NCBI GenBank assembly: GCA_018806985.1
Contig: JADANN010000364.1
Coordinates: 6,131,001-6,195,000 of the forward strand
Origin: Angiostrongylus vasorum
Lineage: Eukaryota; Nematoda; Chromadorea; Rhabditida; Metastrongylidae
Length of the DNA stretch: 64,000 nucleotides
Reading direction: 5' to 3'
Numbering within the stretch: position 1 is the stretch's first letter; each line of letters begins with the position of its first letter. The notes beneath the pieces were generated by a model. The model worked only from the letters and a program-made list of their open reading frames with translations. It did not search any database and had not been told where the DNA came from. A program made the position numbers and the translations under genes. Below are positions 46,690 to 58,217 of this stretch, one piece after another.

Positions 46690-47060
46690 TGCCAAAAAGT
46701 CATCACAAATCTGCGCAATCGATTACGGTAATTTCATGCTTCTTGGAGCCCTCGAATTTCCTAGCGCTTTTTTCTTGAGCATCGATTCAGGCGTTAAAGA
46801 TTTTTCGACAAATAATTGTTGAGATGATTGGGAAAATCACAATTTGCGGGCTCGAAGCACGACGGGAATGTCGGATAAGGCAGAGCTTTATATCTCAATT
46901 CTTTGAAATCTGACAGCGTTCTTTGCACGATGGATGGCGTCCGGAGCTGTTGTTGAACAGCACTAGTCACTCGGAATGTTAAGTGCTGGTCACAGATGTC
47001 CATTCCTAATGCAACTCGTTGGTTTCATGACAACGCTTAGTTTAGTACAGTGTTTTCCCG
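46690..47060 (-). pseudogene. Mariner-family transposase remnant
   Basis: Minus-strand frame 47003-46794 contains SIVQRTLSDFKELRYKALPY, where DNARPH should lie just before, and FEPANCDFPNHLNNYLSKNL, the block around the third catalytic Asp. After the stop, APRSMKLP and a SIAQICDDFLAKC-like end follow in other frames. The usual P-P-Y-S-P-D-L reads PTFPSCFEP, so the catalytic Asp is lost. Confidence 0.65.
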
Positions 47061-47426
47061 AGTATTAAAAGAATCATAGTGGATAAATTTATCTTATAAA
47101 CGCATAAAACCTGTCACGAAGTATTTTATGGTAATCCGACGTTATGAAGTGTTTCTTGCAGCTTCATCTTTTTTCCGAATTTGCCTAATAAACTCAAGGA
47201 AGACTTTACAAAGAAGTCTTTCTTTCTAGTCGTATGGAAAAATTAGAATTTTACTGACAAATTCGGTGTTCAGTATGACTGCTTCAAGTAACTCCTTTGG
47301 ACAAGACTTAGAGGATGGGAGTGAGGGGCTACTAGTAACTTCCTTTTTACTCAATATTCTCGTCTTCATGACGATAACCTTGCAATCAAATTTGCACCAT
47401 ATGAACGTCTTCCTTCCAAAGAATAA

Positions 47427-47562
47427 AACATTTGATGTTGATTAAAACTTGAGGTATGCGCCATGTATTCCGCTCCATCCATAGTATCGTTGAGGTGACT
47501 ACATGCCCAATCTGGCCTGTACTGGGGTTTGAACCATAGACCACCATTGCATTTCTGGGCAC
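47427..47562 (-). repeat. S1 SINE, tail fragment, diverged
   Basis: GAGGTATGCGCCATGTATTC, GTTGAGGTGACTACATGCC and ATCTGGCCTGTAC. Head absent. Confidence 0.6.
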
Positions 47563-47564
47563 TT

Positions 47565-49920
47565 CTACCGTTTGCGATAAATGCGTTCCGTATTCTTCTT
47601 ATACAAAGCAGTTGTTCGAAATTAACAGATTATCTAGAGATAACGAAAGTTCTAGGAAGCAAAACATAAAAAAATACCTAATTGTAGCGAGTTCTCCTAG
47701 TTGCTAATAATGTCGTTCCCATCTTTATCACAATCACTAAGTTCGGTGTAAATTAATATAGAAGCGAAAGACTAATAGAAGACGTGAAGAGAAACTTACA
47801 CCTTTAGTTGCAATGCGGACATCATGATGGCACTATTTAAATAACATTACTTTGCGTAACGAAGACTATTTAACACAAAGGAACAAATTCTGGGACAAAA
47901 AAGGACCTTCAGGCAACCGTAGTTTTGCAAAACCAACAGCTTTTAGAAATATGCTGCAATGGGCAGTAAAAAGAAGAGTTAATTTCAACTTTGTATTATT
48001 GGCTGAGCAAAAGGTTGAAAAAAGCCAATGATCGAAATCACTTCGTGGGTATTTCAATTATGTGCGACTATTTTAATAAGAGAGTAAGAAGGGCACGAAA
48101 AAGAAGATGATCCCGTTGGTCTCAAGCACTCCATTTAGGTCGACGCAAATCGATATAGATCTTCTGTAGTTGTAGAAAATATAAGAGCCTGCATAGTAAT
48201 TTGTAAAGTCTTTTATCGTACAAATTTGTTTTTTCGCGACGAGATCTATGCAATAGAAAATGCTGTTTATTTTCATTTTTTTAATGAAGTGAGCAAACTT
48301 ATACACTTACATTAGATTGAAAATAAGAATACAGGCTAATTTAATTGAAAGAACCACTATACAGTAACCCAACGATAACAACAAAAGCGAACGGACAACA
48401 AGGAAAGGAAATTATGTGGTGGGTTACGGTAGCAGTCACTTCTGGCCTTTAAATGCTTGCTGTAGAAATCATATGACGGCAATTATTCATAGAAAAAGAA
48501 AGAGGAAGAAAAGAAATTAAATTCTTAAGAATTTCCTATGGAAAAGGAACTTTGGAGGTGGTCATCGTGTCATGTGAGCTTTTATGCGCCAGAACATACA
48601 AAATGCGAACTTCCACAAGGAGAAGTTCACATATGAGTAGGTCTAGTCGTTATATGAATAGTTGCTTAGCAGATTATGAGTGCAGCTAATCTGTCCGTAG
48701 AAGTGCAGAATGTTGAAACTGTGCTGTATGCCACGAGCAGCCATCGTGATTAAACAATATACCGCCAATGCACGTTGCCATGAGACCCGAGAAGCAGTAG
48801 GCGCACTTCAGCTCAACGTCAGCACTTGAATTCAAGCGGAGCCCATTGTCCAAAATGATGAGGTATCAACTAGGAGTTATAAGTAGATGTTACAGAAGTA
48901 GAAATTATGACTTTTTGAAAGGTTTATCATTACGAAATCAATTATGACGAGCAACCCACGGCGAGTTCTTCCGAGGATGTTCGTTTGATTATAAGAGCTA
49001 CCGTCCCACTGACGACGCATCGACGTAAACCACTCACCCAGTATAACCAAAGTTGCAATGATATCATTGTTACCGCAAATGTAGAACTTTGTGCAGTACA
49101 CAAGCTTTGAGCTGTTAATTGCAGAACCTGCTGCTTCAAGTACACGGAAGCCGGTCTGGGTTGTTCATCAATAACATCGCAACAATGAAGCACTAAATAA
49201 TATGAAAATTATGTGAGGTAAAGGGAAAGAAAATCATGCTTCAATGTTCTCTCGTTCTCTCTGTTTTTCCTCTCTTTCCTCCTACTCCCTCTATCTCAAC
49301 ACACTTCTGCCTGCTTGTCGCCATCCTTCTCCTTCTCTCTTTCTGTTTCTTGTGATCTCTGTTAGAACCATAGAGATTTCAGGTAGGTTGTTTTTGGAAG
49401 AAAATCTTTCACAAAATATGGCAGTTTAACAAAACTGAGAAGGAATGGTAACAGCGAAAAAGGTTTTGTGGCAGTCATTTTCGATCCTTAATACTTTCAA
49501 AGTGTCAAGTTGTTGTCGTGTGATGAGTCTGGTTTCTGTAAACTTTGATCCTCTCTTCGTATCTAATCACTTGGAAGTCCATGCAAGCAAGATCTAGTAC
49601 TCTAAACAAATGCCGAAAATGTTGCTCAGTGAGACTCTTTTCCACTTGAAAAAGCTTCCACAGCTGAGAGCATTGCTAAGGAAAAATGAGCATAACACGA
49701 GAACACAAATCATTAGAGCCGTTTGTTTTCACGTTAACAAGAAGGTAGAAATTTTTTCCATTCTGACTGATTGGTGAATCTGTAGTTGAAAGAAAATGTT
49801 TGAAAGATACAAGATAGAGTGGGAAATATTATAATGGTGTAAAAAGTAGCTATGAAGCTGTCAAGCGCTGAATCTGTCTCCTTCACTTACACGTTAGGCA
49901 CGTAGCGATAATAACTAAAG
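47565..49920. other. Unassigned; pyrimidine-rich tract near 49240-49350
   Basis: No coding exon or family recognised. TCTCTCTG and CTCCTACTCCCTC runs form a low-complexity tract at 49240-49350. Confidence 0.4.
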
Positions 49921-49924
49921 CCGT

Positions 49925-50195
49925 AAGTGTCGATCTTCCCTATAGAGATGTTCCATGAATTCGACACCATTCGTAGAATCGTTAAGATCATTGACTTCAT
50001 ATTTGGTTTATACGTCCACTTGCGGAGGCTTACCGATGTATCTCGTTAGTTTGCATTTTCTTCTCATACAACCACGTTACTAATGTGTCAACACCGGAGA
50101 GATGTGGGCTCGGTTACCTCAGCGCGGAGAATTGAACTAAACACAAACGTGTTGCAGAGGGCCTCTAACCACTGTGCTATATGCACTCTTCAACA
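49925..50195 (-). repeat. S1 SINE, diverged
   Basis: TAGAGATGTTCCATGAATTCG, GGTTTATACGTCCACTTGCGG and a head near 50180 (CATATAGCACAGTGGTTAG) with box B-like GTTCAATTC. Confidence 0.65.
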
Positions 50196-50485
50196 GCATA
50201 AACACTCTTATAAATGTGTCCCACATTTGGAAATTGCGAAAAAAATAAACATGCTTATTCTCCGAGAGGTTAAAAATCATGGTAGAAGAATAAAAACCAC
50301 TGTGTCTTCTGTCAAGAAAATATCATGTGCAACTATGAACTAATCTTTAACACTTTATATTATTATAAAATTGTAGCAAAAATGAACCACTGCTGAGAAT
50401 CGATTCTCCTTATCCGCAATGATCCCTTAGTATTAAAATGATACATGGCTACAATCGACAGCAAAGATCTTATACTTTCTTAAAA

Positions 50486-50725
50486 GGATAAAGCTCTCGA
50501 CGTTGATCAATCGCTGATGAATGCTCCACGCATTCGACTTCATTAAGTATCGTTGGAGGTGACTGAATGCATATCTGGCCTTTGCAATGACTCGCGGTGG
50601 ACTATCGGTGCATCGAATCAGTGCTGCTGTCCTTCCATACAAGTCTGGTACCAATTTGGCGACCCCGGAGGATGGAAGGCTTGGTGGGCCATGGGCGCAG
50701 GGATCGATTCCACGTGTGTGTGAAA
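50486..50725 (-). repeat. S1 SINE, head truncated
   Basis: GATAAAGCTCTCGACGTTGA through GGGATCGATTCCACGTGTG. The copy ends inside the head, just after the box B region. Confidence 0.8.
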
Positions 50726-50799
50726 TATACTTTCTTAATATGGCTTAAATTTGGAACCTATGCAGAAAAACACTAAAAATAAGTTTTACATATAACTTT

Positions 50800-51010
50800 T
50801 TATTTACTGGCTATTACAATTTTTCACGGTAGGGTGTTATGTGTGATACACTCACAATGATGCTGAGATATTTGCAAAACTCCGGAGCGCAGGTGCCTGT
50901 GGTGAGGAATGAAGGCCCTTTTACCCTTTCCGGGTGTTAACGCGTTCGCTACCACACCATGCGGGTCCTTCGTTTCGCCTGTTTCCCAGGTAGTTTCTAT
51001 CGACCAGCAA
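50800..51010 (-). repeat. S2 SINE
   Basis: Minus-strand head at about 50970 (ATGGTGTGGTAGCGAACGC), ACAGGCACCTGCGCTCC hairpin and the body ending at the CCCTACCGTGAAAAATTG block. Confidence 0.7.
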
Positions 51011-51854
51011 TTTAAGTTTCACGTATTCTTCAGTGATTTACTTCTTGTCGAACTGCAACGCAGAGCGGCTTCCACCCAACAGCATTTCGTTAACTAAGAG
51101 GATGTGGTCAGTTTTATAAGGAAATCCAGCTGAGAGCACATATGTACCAGGAACGTCCTAGCACGGCTTCTAAGACTCCACTGAAGGAAAATCTTACTAA
51201 GCATCATATTATCAACCAAGTGTAAGCTGTAGCGAAGTCGCACAAAGATCTTCGTGAAAAAAGTTCATTGAAGCATTCAGTTATTCGAGTGGAAGTAAAT
51301 CATTGATAAAAATATAGGATGAAGTTGAGTGACTACACCTTTATGAAACAGCAGGATAAACTTAGTTCATAAGCTCTCGTGCATCGTAGCGGAATCCCGA
51401 ACATAAAGAGAAAAATTGTCAAGAGACAAATGTGTCAACCAGAAATAAGAACGTCGAAAAGTCTAAACCATAATTTCATGACGAAAATAGATCAATAATA
51501 AAAGTGGATTTTGCCATGAGTGGTAGCAAGCAAGTACATTCCAACTGATTTCACATTCCCGTATTACCGGCATTGTTCAACTTCCGTGCCCACCAGGCTA
51601 GCGTGAAATGCATAAGTAGGCGGCCGAATAATACCATTCGTGTTTGCTTTATTAATGGTAGTTTATAAATTTGATGTAGTGATAAAGTGACTCTGCTAGT
51701 TAATTCATTAATTCATTGTGACGATCATCCACTCTTTGCCAACTTGGTTTCGATGTCCCGTTCGGAAATCACCCTTTTTTGAAGCACACAGTACACGACA
51801 ATGCAATGAAATGCTTCCAGTGAAAAAGGACTTTCACAGCTTATAATTGTAATT

Positions 51855-52100
51855 CAAATGTTCGGGGAGCACAGTGGTTAGCGATGCTGTGCAATTCACA
51901 TGAAGATACTTGTTAGATTTTATCCCGGGCTAATCGTTCTTCTTAGAACCCCTCACCTGATTCATAGAAAACTCCGAGTGCCTAAGTTTAACCCCCTAGG
52001 AACTAGCACAGTCATCCGTAGATTCCATGCAGAACCAGCTCAACAATATTTATGTAGTGCGAAATCTGAAGACCTTCATTTATAACGCACGCCTACCATA
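51855..52100 (+). repeat. Probable S4 copy, degraded
   Basis: GGGGAGCACAGTGGTTAGCG is a clear S4-type head. The following box B and body are only loosely similar (ATCTGAAGACCTTCATTT near the end). Confidence 0.4.
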
Positions 52101-53435
52101 ATGGACGGAATGAAAAGAGTCCTCGGATCTGTGGCGTATTTGTTAAGTTGGATGTCATATAGGTCATTATACAAAAAAACCTATGGTCTATTCTTAACAG
52201 GTAATATTACCTCACCGTGCTTTACTAAGATGTTGCTGAATGTAGAACCTTGATATTCAGCTAGACATTCATCCAGCTGACAGGGTAATCAACCAAGTTG
52301 AGGAGAGCCTAAACACTTTTCTTCAAAACCGGGACCAAAAGCAACCCGATGAAGCAGAAATTATAGCTTTTCTGGAAGAATTCTTGCCATAAAATGGTAA
52401 ATGCACCTTAAGCGCACAGTGGTCAGCGAATTCTAGTAGTTCTGTAAAGGGAATGCCTTAGCAATGCTTCCCGTGAAGGAGAACTCTAGATAAAAAAATT
52501 CTTGCCAGCCTTACAATAAGGTAGTCAAACAGGAAAGTAAGCTTGGGCTGACTCGATCCTTCGTGAACAGTGGCTGGACGTTGATGTGATTCGTAACAAG
52601 TTTATTTGTTTTGCTTTGTCCCTGCCCATCTCTTTCTATGGGTATTGCAGAGCGTGATAAAAGGAATCGTTGGTGAGAGAATGATTTACTAATTCGGTAG
52701 TGTACTCTGTTTTCGAGTAGGAGAAATGAAACAGGCGGCGAAATCTCTATAATCTCCAAAAATTGGCAGTTCGAAAGAATAATCTTCAAATTCCGGTTCT
52801 AAAGATAAAGCAAAATATTCTTACGAACCTACTGCGGATTTCTAATGATGGTTCCCTCAGTTTGATTGTTGTTGCAGGTTAGCTTTAATCTGCTGTAGAA
52901 GTATTCTCATTGAAATTTCCGTTATGAGCTGTCGTAATTGTGCTCGAGTAATGGCAACAGTCACTAATGACTCCTCGAGTAGTGTTGTTAAATGAAAAAG
53001 AGGGATCTATAGGTGGATTTCCAGATGATTTCGGCACTCATCAACAAGATACTGTGTTCCCATGAGCTGTTCTTGACGAGCTGACATAAAATTGTTAACA
53101 AGAAGCTTATCTCAGCAAGGATGACTTCTGGAGCCCATAGTTTTCTCCTGCTTTCTACTCTAACCCGTTTTTGGAGAATTAAACCACTCTAACAGCACTG
53201 ACATGTAGATGAAGAAGTCATATTTCTCCAAACACAATCCTGTGTAATACAACCATAGAGATGTGGAGATATGACCAAAACTCGGAACATCAGTTGAGCT
53301 TCGATGTCGTGATTGTCCATTCAACAATCATCCGACAAAGGAAATGAGTCAAAAAGGATAAAAACGGAATGAAAAGAAAAGTGAAGATGAAGATAAAGTG
53401 AAAAAAAGCATCGCTGAGATAGGGCAAATCAAGCC
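52100..53435. other. Unassigned
   Basis: No recognised gene or full repeat. A short S4-like head (AAGCGCACAGTGGTCAGCG) occurs at about 52412. Confidence 0.4.
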
Positions 53436-53439
53436 AACC

Positions 53440-53600
53440 AATCGGCAACTGTGGTAAATTGCGCATAGGGCACTGACAAGAGTAGTCGTGGGTTCGAAAT
53501 CCAGCTGAAGTACCGAGTTTTGCTTATATCTCAGCATTCCTATGATTCCACCCCATATCTTGCCTCTTACGAAGAAATATGCATACGGTAAATAAAAAGT
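53440..53600 (+). repeat. S2 SINE, truncated
   Basis: Box B-like GTGGGTTCGAAATCC, the CCGAGTTTTGCTTATATCTC block and AGCATTCCTATGATTCC. Confidence 0.6.
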
Positions 53601-54039
53601 TAAAACATTATAATCTCTTGTATGCTGATCAGAAAACTGATACAAAATGGACTGCAAAGAAAGTGTGGTTAAAAAGTGGCAAAGTTTATTCAAATTTTAT
53701 TTTATTTCTTGTGTATTCCTATGAAGGTTTTTTTGTGTATTTTCTCAGAGTTCTGCTGTCTTGTGATGATCGTGCAAGAAACGATGTTAAATCGTCTGTC
53801 TTCAGAGATGCAACGCCGCGCAATGTGTCATCCTGACTCTGTAACGGTTCGATAAATTCCAATCGAAAACGTTTCTGTTCAGAAAGAGTATAAACCTGGC
53901 TAATTTTTGTCTAGGATTCTTTGTTTTTGTCTTTGGGACGTCATCTAGCGAATCCCAGGACCGATTGACTTATAACTTCGGGTGTGATTAATAATTCAGT
54001 GTCTTCATGATTGGCAGACACGAGGTCCTTATTACAACA

Positions 54040-54130
54040 TTTATTCACTATAGCTGACATTTCCGCGGTTTCACATTAATCATAGTCTGGAAAGGTCAAG
54101 TTAACATGCAATCTGCCTGACCTCCTCACC
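54040..54130 (-). repeat. PLE terminal fragment, decayed
   Basis: AGCTGACATTTCCGCGGTTT and ATAGTCTGGAAAGGTCAAG follow the layout of the terminal repeat at 26145-26190 with many substitutions. Confidence 0.4.
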
Positions 54131-54297
54131 CAGTAAGACCCTGTACGGCTGGTCTCCAACGAAAACTAGAAGACTTAGAAAGAAGAAAACTGTTCACAAG
54201 AACCTATTTACTATGCGAAAAAAAAGTTACTTATTAGATTTTGTCTGTTGAAATTATGGAAGTGTATGAATGAGTACACTGCGTGATAATTGAGATT

Positions 54298-54985
54298 TTA
54301 GACTCCGAAGAAGGTGGAGCCGCCAAAAAATTGGCGATTGTGAGCGATTGGTTTGATAACAGAACCTCGTATCTGCCAATCAAGAAAGCAGTGAATATTT
54401 TCTTCTGAGTTAAAATCGGGCTTCATCCAGTTGGGGGATTGTTTTGGGATAATCTGAAGCAACGGACAGACACGGAGGAGGTGGACAAAAGAAGCTGACT
54501 CATTGTCATCGATTGGGAAACTCGAATTATCGTGCTCTGAAAGGCCGTACATCGTGTCGATGAGTGATTGAAATGTCAATGCTGTTGGGGTATTATTATA
54601 AGCCTTTCCGCGAATGCCACACGCGTTGCGAAAATCCGCATGGATGTAAAAGGCTTGTCACGTTTGAAGAAAGCACTGTGCAGCTAGCTCGACCTAACCC
54701 TAAACTCAAATGTACGCAACTTGGAGAGGGAATTCGATTTCCTCTATGTTCTCATTCACGACGAACTCAAATTCATGGCTTGCAGCACAGTGAGGTTTCG
54801 TTGGGCGGCTACATTCTGACATACTTGAGGCAGTCCGTATAGATAACCATCCGTGAATCGCTGCAGTTTCCCTACTCTACCAAACCTTCCAGAACGATAC
54901 CGTGACAGGAACTGAGAGCAAATCTCTTCAAAAAAAAACACGCCCACCCTGCTTTATCCCCATCAACGACAACCGGCCAACTCAT
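54298..54985 (-). CDS. Candidate gene or young pseudogene, unrecognised
   Basis: Three exon-like pieces. Piece 1 (54985-54825) starts MSWPVVVDGDKAGWACFF and, past a nine-T run that breaks frame, continues EEICSQFLSRYRSGRFGRVG up to GLPQ and a CAA|GTATGT donor. Piece 2 (54765-54721) is FVVNENIEEIEFPLQ. Piece 3 (54653-54298) is FYIHADFRNACGIRGKAYN through FGGSTFFGV and a stop. The introns would be about 60-70 bases, usual for nematodes. The phase between pieces 2 and 3 does not match and the acceptors are weak. No family recognised. The long readable stretches look coding, but at least one frame break is present. Confidence 0.4.
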
Positions 54986-55289
54986 GTGGAACGATTTCCA
55001 CACGCCTTTATACTGACTTCTGGTACTACTGGAAGCGACCGAGGTTCTAGAAGTTCACTGAGCTAGATGCGGTGGGAACATCTAGGCAGAACTGTTCCTA
55101 AACTGGCCAAAGAAAAGACGATCGGAACGACTTAGAGTCCAGGCTTATATCAGGACACTTGACACCATGTCGCAGGGTACAGCGTCGTATCTAATTGATA
55201 TGTGATTAAGTTGAACATGAGCTTCCACATTCTCTACTCCACTGGACGCATAGCGCGGAAATGACTGCTTTAGAATGTGATTTATTCCG

Positions 55290-55500
55290 AACCTTGAGAT
55301 GTCACCTGCTCCACAATAAGTACAATAGGTCCAATAATAAGTAATAGCGGGTTAGATCACCACCGCAGACACCTGCGGTCCGGAGTTTTGCAAATGTCTC
55401 AACAACATTGTGGTTGTATTTCACATAATACCCTGCCGTGGAAACTTCTTGTACGCAGTAAATAAAAACCGAACATTGTGATTTCAATAATAAGTGTTAT
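55290..55500 (+). repeat. S2 SINE
   Basis: ACCGCAGACACCTGCGGTCC hairpin, TTTGCAAATGTCTCAACAAC and CACATAATACCCTGCCGTG. The head is eroded. Confidence 0.7.
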
Positions 55501-55671
55501 TAAACCCACTCCACCCTTTCATTCCTTTGTTCTCACCTATTGCTTTTGCTGCGTGAGGTGCGACGTCCTCAAAATGCCCTTAGCAACTAGTCTGAATTGC
55601 TAACTCTATCCTTCTAGAAAGAAAACAAACCCAGAAATTTTTCAAAAATGGTATGCTATTCTTGATAAAGG

Positions 55672-55945
55672 GATAAAAGGACATAGCTCTTAGTGTTGAT
55701 CAATCTCTGATGGATGCATCACGCATTCGACTCCACTACGCATTGCTAGAGATGATCAAATGCATATCTGGCCTGTACAATGACACGCGGTCGCCAACCG
55801 ATGTACCCAGTCAGTGCTCCTTTCTTCCCAGACAAGCCTGGTACCAATTTTCAGACCTTGGTGGTGTAAGGTTTGGTGAGTCCTAGGCACATGGATTGAT
55901 CCCATATGTACTGCAGTGCGCCTCCGACCACTGACTGCGCTATAT
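55672..55945 (-). repeat. S1 SINE
   Basis: GTGTTGATCAATCTCTGATG end, GACACGCGGTCGCCAACCG and GACAAGCCTGGTACCAATTT body, and box B-like GGGATCAATCC. Confidence 0.8.
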
Positions 55946-56364
55946 TCCGATGACGTGGTGCCTTGCACTTCTTAATGTCCCGTCGCTAAATGCACCCCTT
56001 TATAATGCTCGTGAATAGCTTACGAAAGGCACATTATGATTGCATAAAGCTAAAAAATGTGGTCGAAATGAGAAGAACTTGGGTTTTCTCCAATTACTGA
56101 AGTTTCTACTCATGCCGAAACATAGTTGTTGTTTGATATTTGTTCAATAGTGATTGATATTTCTGCAGGCGAATAGCGACCTATTACAGGTTGTAATCAG
56201 ATAGCCGAATGAATAATTATGTTGCTTTGTGGCCATTAGCGCTTCCGGTGATACACAGATTTCGTTCTCGTTGTTAAAGCGAACGTAACTAAGGCTGAGA
56301 TTTCAGTGATCTTCAATAGGCAGTCGACGGCAGAATTGGAGTTGTTCTACTATAAAATAAAAAA

Positions 56365-56642
56365 TAAAGGTAGAGCTCTCGGAGTTGATCAATCCATGAG
56401 GGATGCGCCATGCATTCAACTTCATTAAGCATCCTTTGGAGACGATTGAACGCACATCTGGCCTTTACAATCACTCGCGGTGGCCTACCGATGTATCGAG
56501 CCAGTGCTGCTATCCTCCCAGACAAGTCTGGTACCACTTTGCCGATCTCGGAGGGATTAAAGGCTTGGTGAGCCAAGGGCGCGTGGATAAATCCCATGTT
56601 TGTACTGCAGGGTGCCTCCGACCACTGCGCCACATGTGCCAT
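56365..56642 (-). repeat. S1 SINE
   Basis: Complete: head near 56640 (TGGCGCAGTGGTCGGAGG), box B weakened (GGGATTTATCC), body and GAGCTCTACC end. Confidence 0.85.
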
Positions 56643-57091
56643 GTTGTTCTGCTAATGAAGATAATGTTGATCATCACTATTCAGCAACGATACCAGGTCC
56701 AGGACACCGTATAACTTCGGAATTAATATTGCGTTTTCAAAACGCTGCAAACTAGCAAAGGAACAATCTAAATGAAAACTGGGACGGTTATGTGTCAACA
56801 GAAACGAAGCTTTTTTACGATTATGGTTGTTGATGTTATGGCAAAACGTCGACCAGTTCTATACCTACCGAATCAGAAACAATTTCGTCACTGGTTTTCG
56901 ATTCTCGAATTGGAAGTCTTTTCAGAATTTCTTGAACGTTTCGTCCTGAAGATTTTCAAACATTGCTATGATATTTACTGTTGCCCAAAGCACGCAGTAA
57001 TCGATAATTATTCAACTTTTCCAGAAAATCGTTCTATTTGGCTGCTGATAAAAAATGAGGAACGAGTAGTCATGTAGTTAATTTGGCTCAC

Positions 57092-57257
57092 CTGTCTTCG
57101 CTTTTACTAATTGAATGTCACCAAGCTGTTCTTTAAAAGTCTCTTTTTCTGTAGCACATTCAAATACGTTGGTACGACTTTCCGCCGTTTCTTGTGTAGA
57201 ACACTCTAGCAAATGAGGGTGGTTGCCTAGGTTGTCCAAAATCGGCCCCCATGTTAA
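57092..57257 (-). CDS. Probable exon, unrecognised product
   Basis: A strong acceptor (ATCTTTTCAG) and donor (ACAG|GTGAGC) bracket 166 bases open in one frame: LTWGPILDNLGNHPHLLE, CSTQETAESRTNVFECAT and KEQLGDIQLVKAKT. The same frame continues upstream without the acceptor into a leucine-rich run from a Met at 57377, encoded by a GTT/GCT simple repeat, which would resemble a signal peptide. I favour the spliced reading. The next exon was not found. Confidence 0.5.
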
Positions 57258-57269
57258 CTGAAAAGATAT

Positions 57270-57378
57270 TGTTATAAATAAAACAGCAAGAAAAAACAGC
57301 AACAACCACATATCTACCAGCAACAACAATGGCAGAAACAATAACAACAACGACAACAGCAACAATAACAACACCACC
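57270..57378 (+). repeat. (CAA/CAG)-rich low-complexity tract
   Basis: AACAGCAACAACCAC, CAACAACAATGG and AACAATAACAACAAC units. The reverse strand reads as poly-Leu. Confidence 0.85.
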
Positions 57379-57599
57379 AGAGGTTAAGGTATCGATTACA
57401 TTTCTATAACATGGTCCAGAATCCTCAACAGAAAGTGAGTCTGAGGAAAAAACAGCAGAGAGAATTAAGTGGTAAGTAAAAAAATGGACGTAGGAAAGCA
57501 GAAAATAACGAAAGGATAGTCCAAAAAAAACTCAAAAAGGTTAAAGTTGAGAAAAAAGAAAATAGACTGGATAAGAACGAGGAACTATCAAAGTATGGA

Positions 57600-57800
57600 T
57601 CGTGATGAATGAGTCGAACGGCAAAGCAAGGCCCTCGGTTGGTGCAATGGAATAACATGTGAGAACCTGGAAAGTGCAGTCGCGGGTACAAAGTGCAACT
57701 GAGGTACCGAGTTTTGCTCATATCTCAGCATCCAAAGTTGTATTTTACGTAACATCCTTCCATAAAAAAGAATAAGTGGAAAAAGACATTGTAATTTCGA
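57600..57800 (+). repeat. S2 SINE
   Basis: Head GGCCCTCGGTTGGTGCAATG, box B-like GTCGCGGGTACAAAGTGC, then GTACCGAGTTTTGCTCATAT and CAGCATCCAAAG. Confidence 0.65.
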
Positions 57801-57984
57801 CTGACGAATAATACTGTTTATAAACGATTCATTTTGAATTCCCTAGATTCATCGAGGGAAAGAATTCAGGTCTTATAAAAAAGGGTCCCAATAAAAGAAA
57901 AAATTGGGACATGGAGCGAAAGCAGACGACTGGTGGAAAATTTGATGACTAGAAGAGTACACAGTTTGATGGAATGCTGAGTAC

Positions 57985-58217
57985 CTACATTTCACAGTCT
58001 GAGTAAGAGGTGGCTTGAGGGTGGCGCTGGTGGTGGTGTTCGTGGAGGTGATGAGTGTACTTGTAGCTTTGACCATAAGTGGTCTTTTCATTGATGCAGT
58101 TACAAGATGACCTTTTTGGATTCTCAGATGGCTTCAAAAAGTATTGCGATTCAACGTAATCTTTCCTTGGAGCTCCACTGGTTGTAGATCCGGACGGCAA
58201 AATTTCACGACAACCGA
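57985..58217 (-). CDS. Secreted-protein candidate, exon 3 (stop)
   Basis: 77 codons including TAG at 57987-57985. Four Cys (GCRE, SCNC, DCEM) and a His cluster are the visible marks. Confidence 0.55.

Noticed and set aside
56772..57077. 101-codon plus-strand frame
   Set aside because: No motif, no splice or start context, and composition like its AT-rich surroundings.
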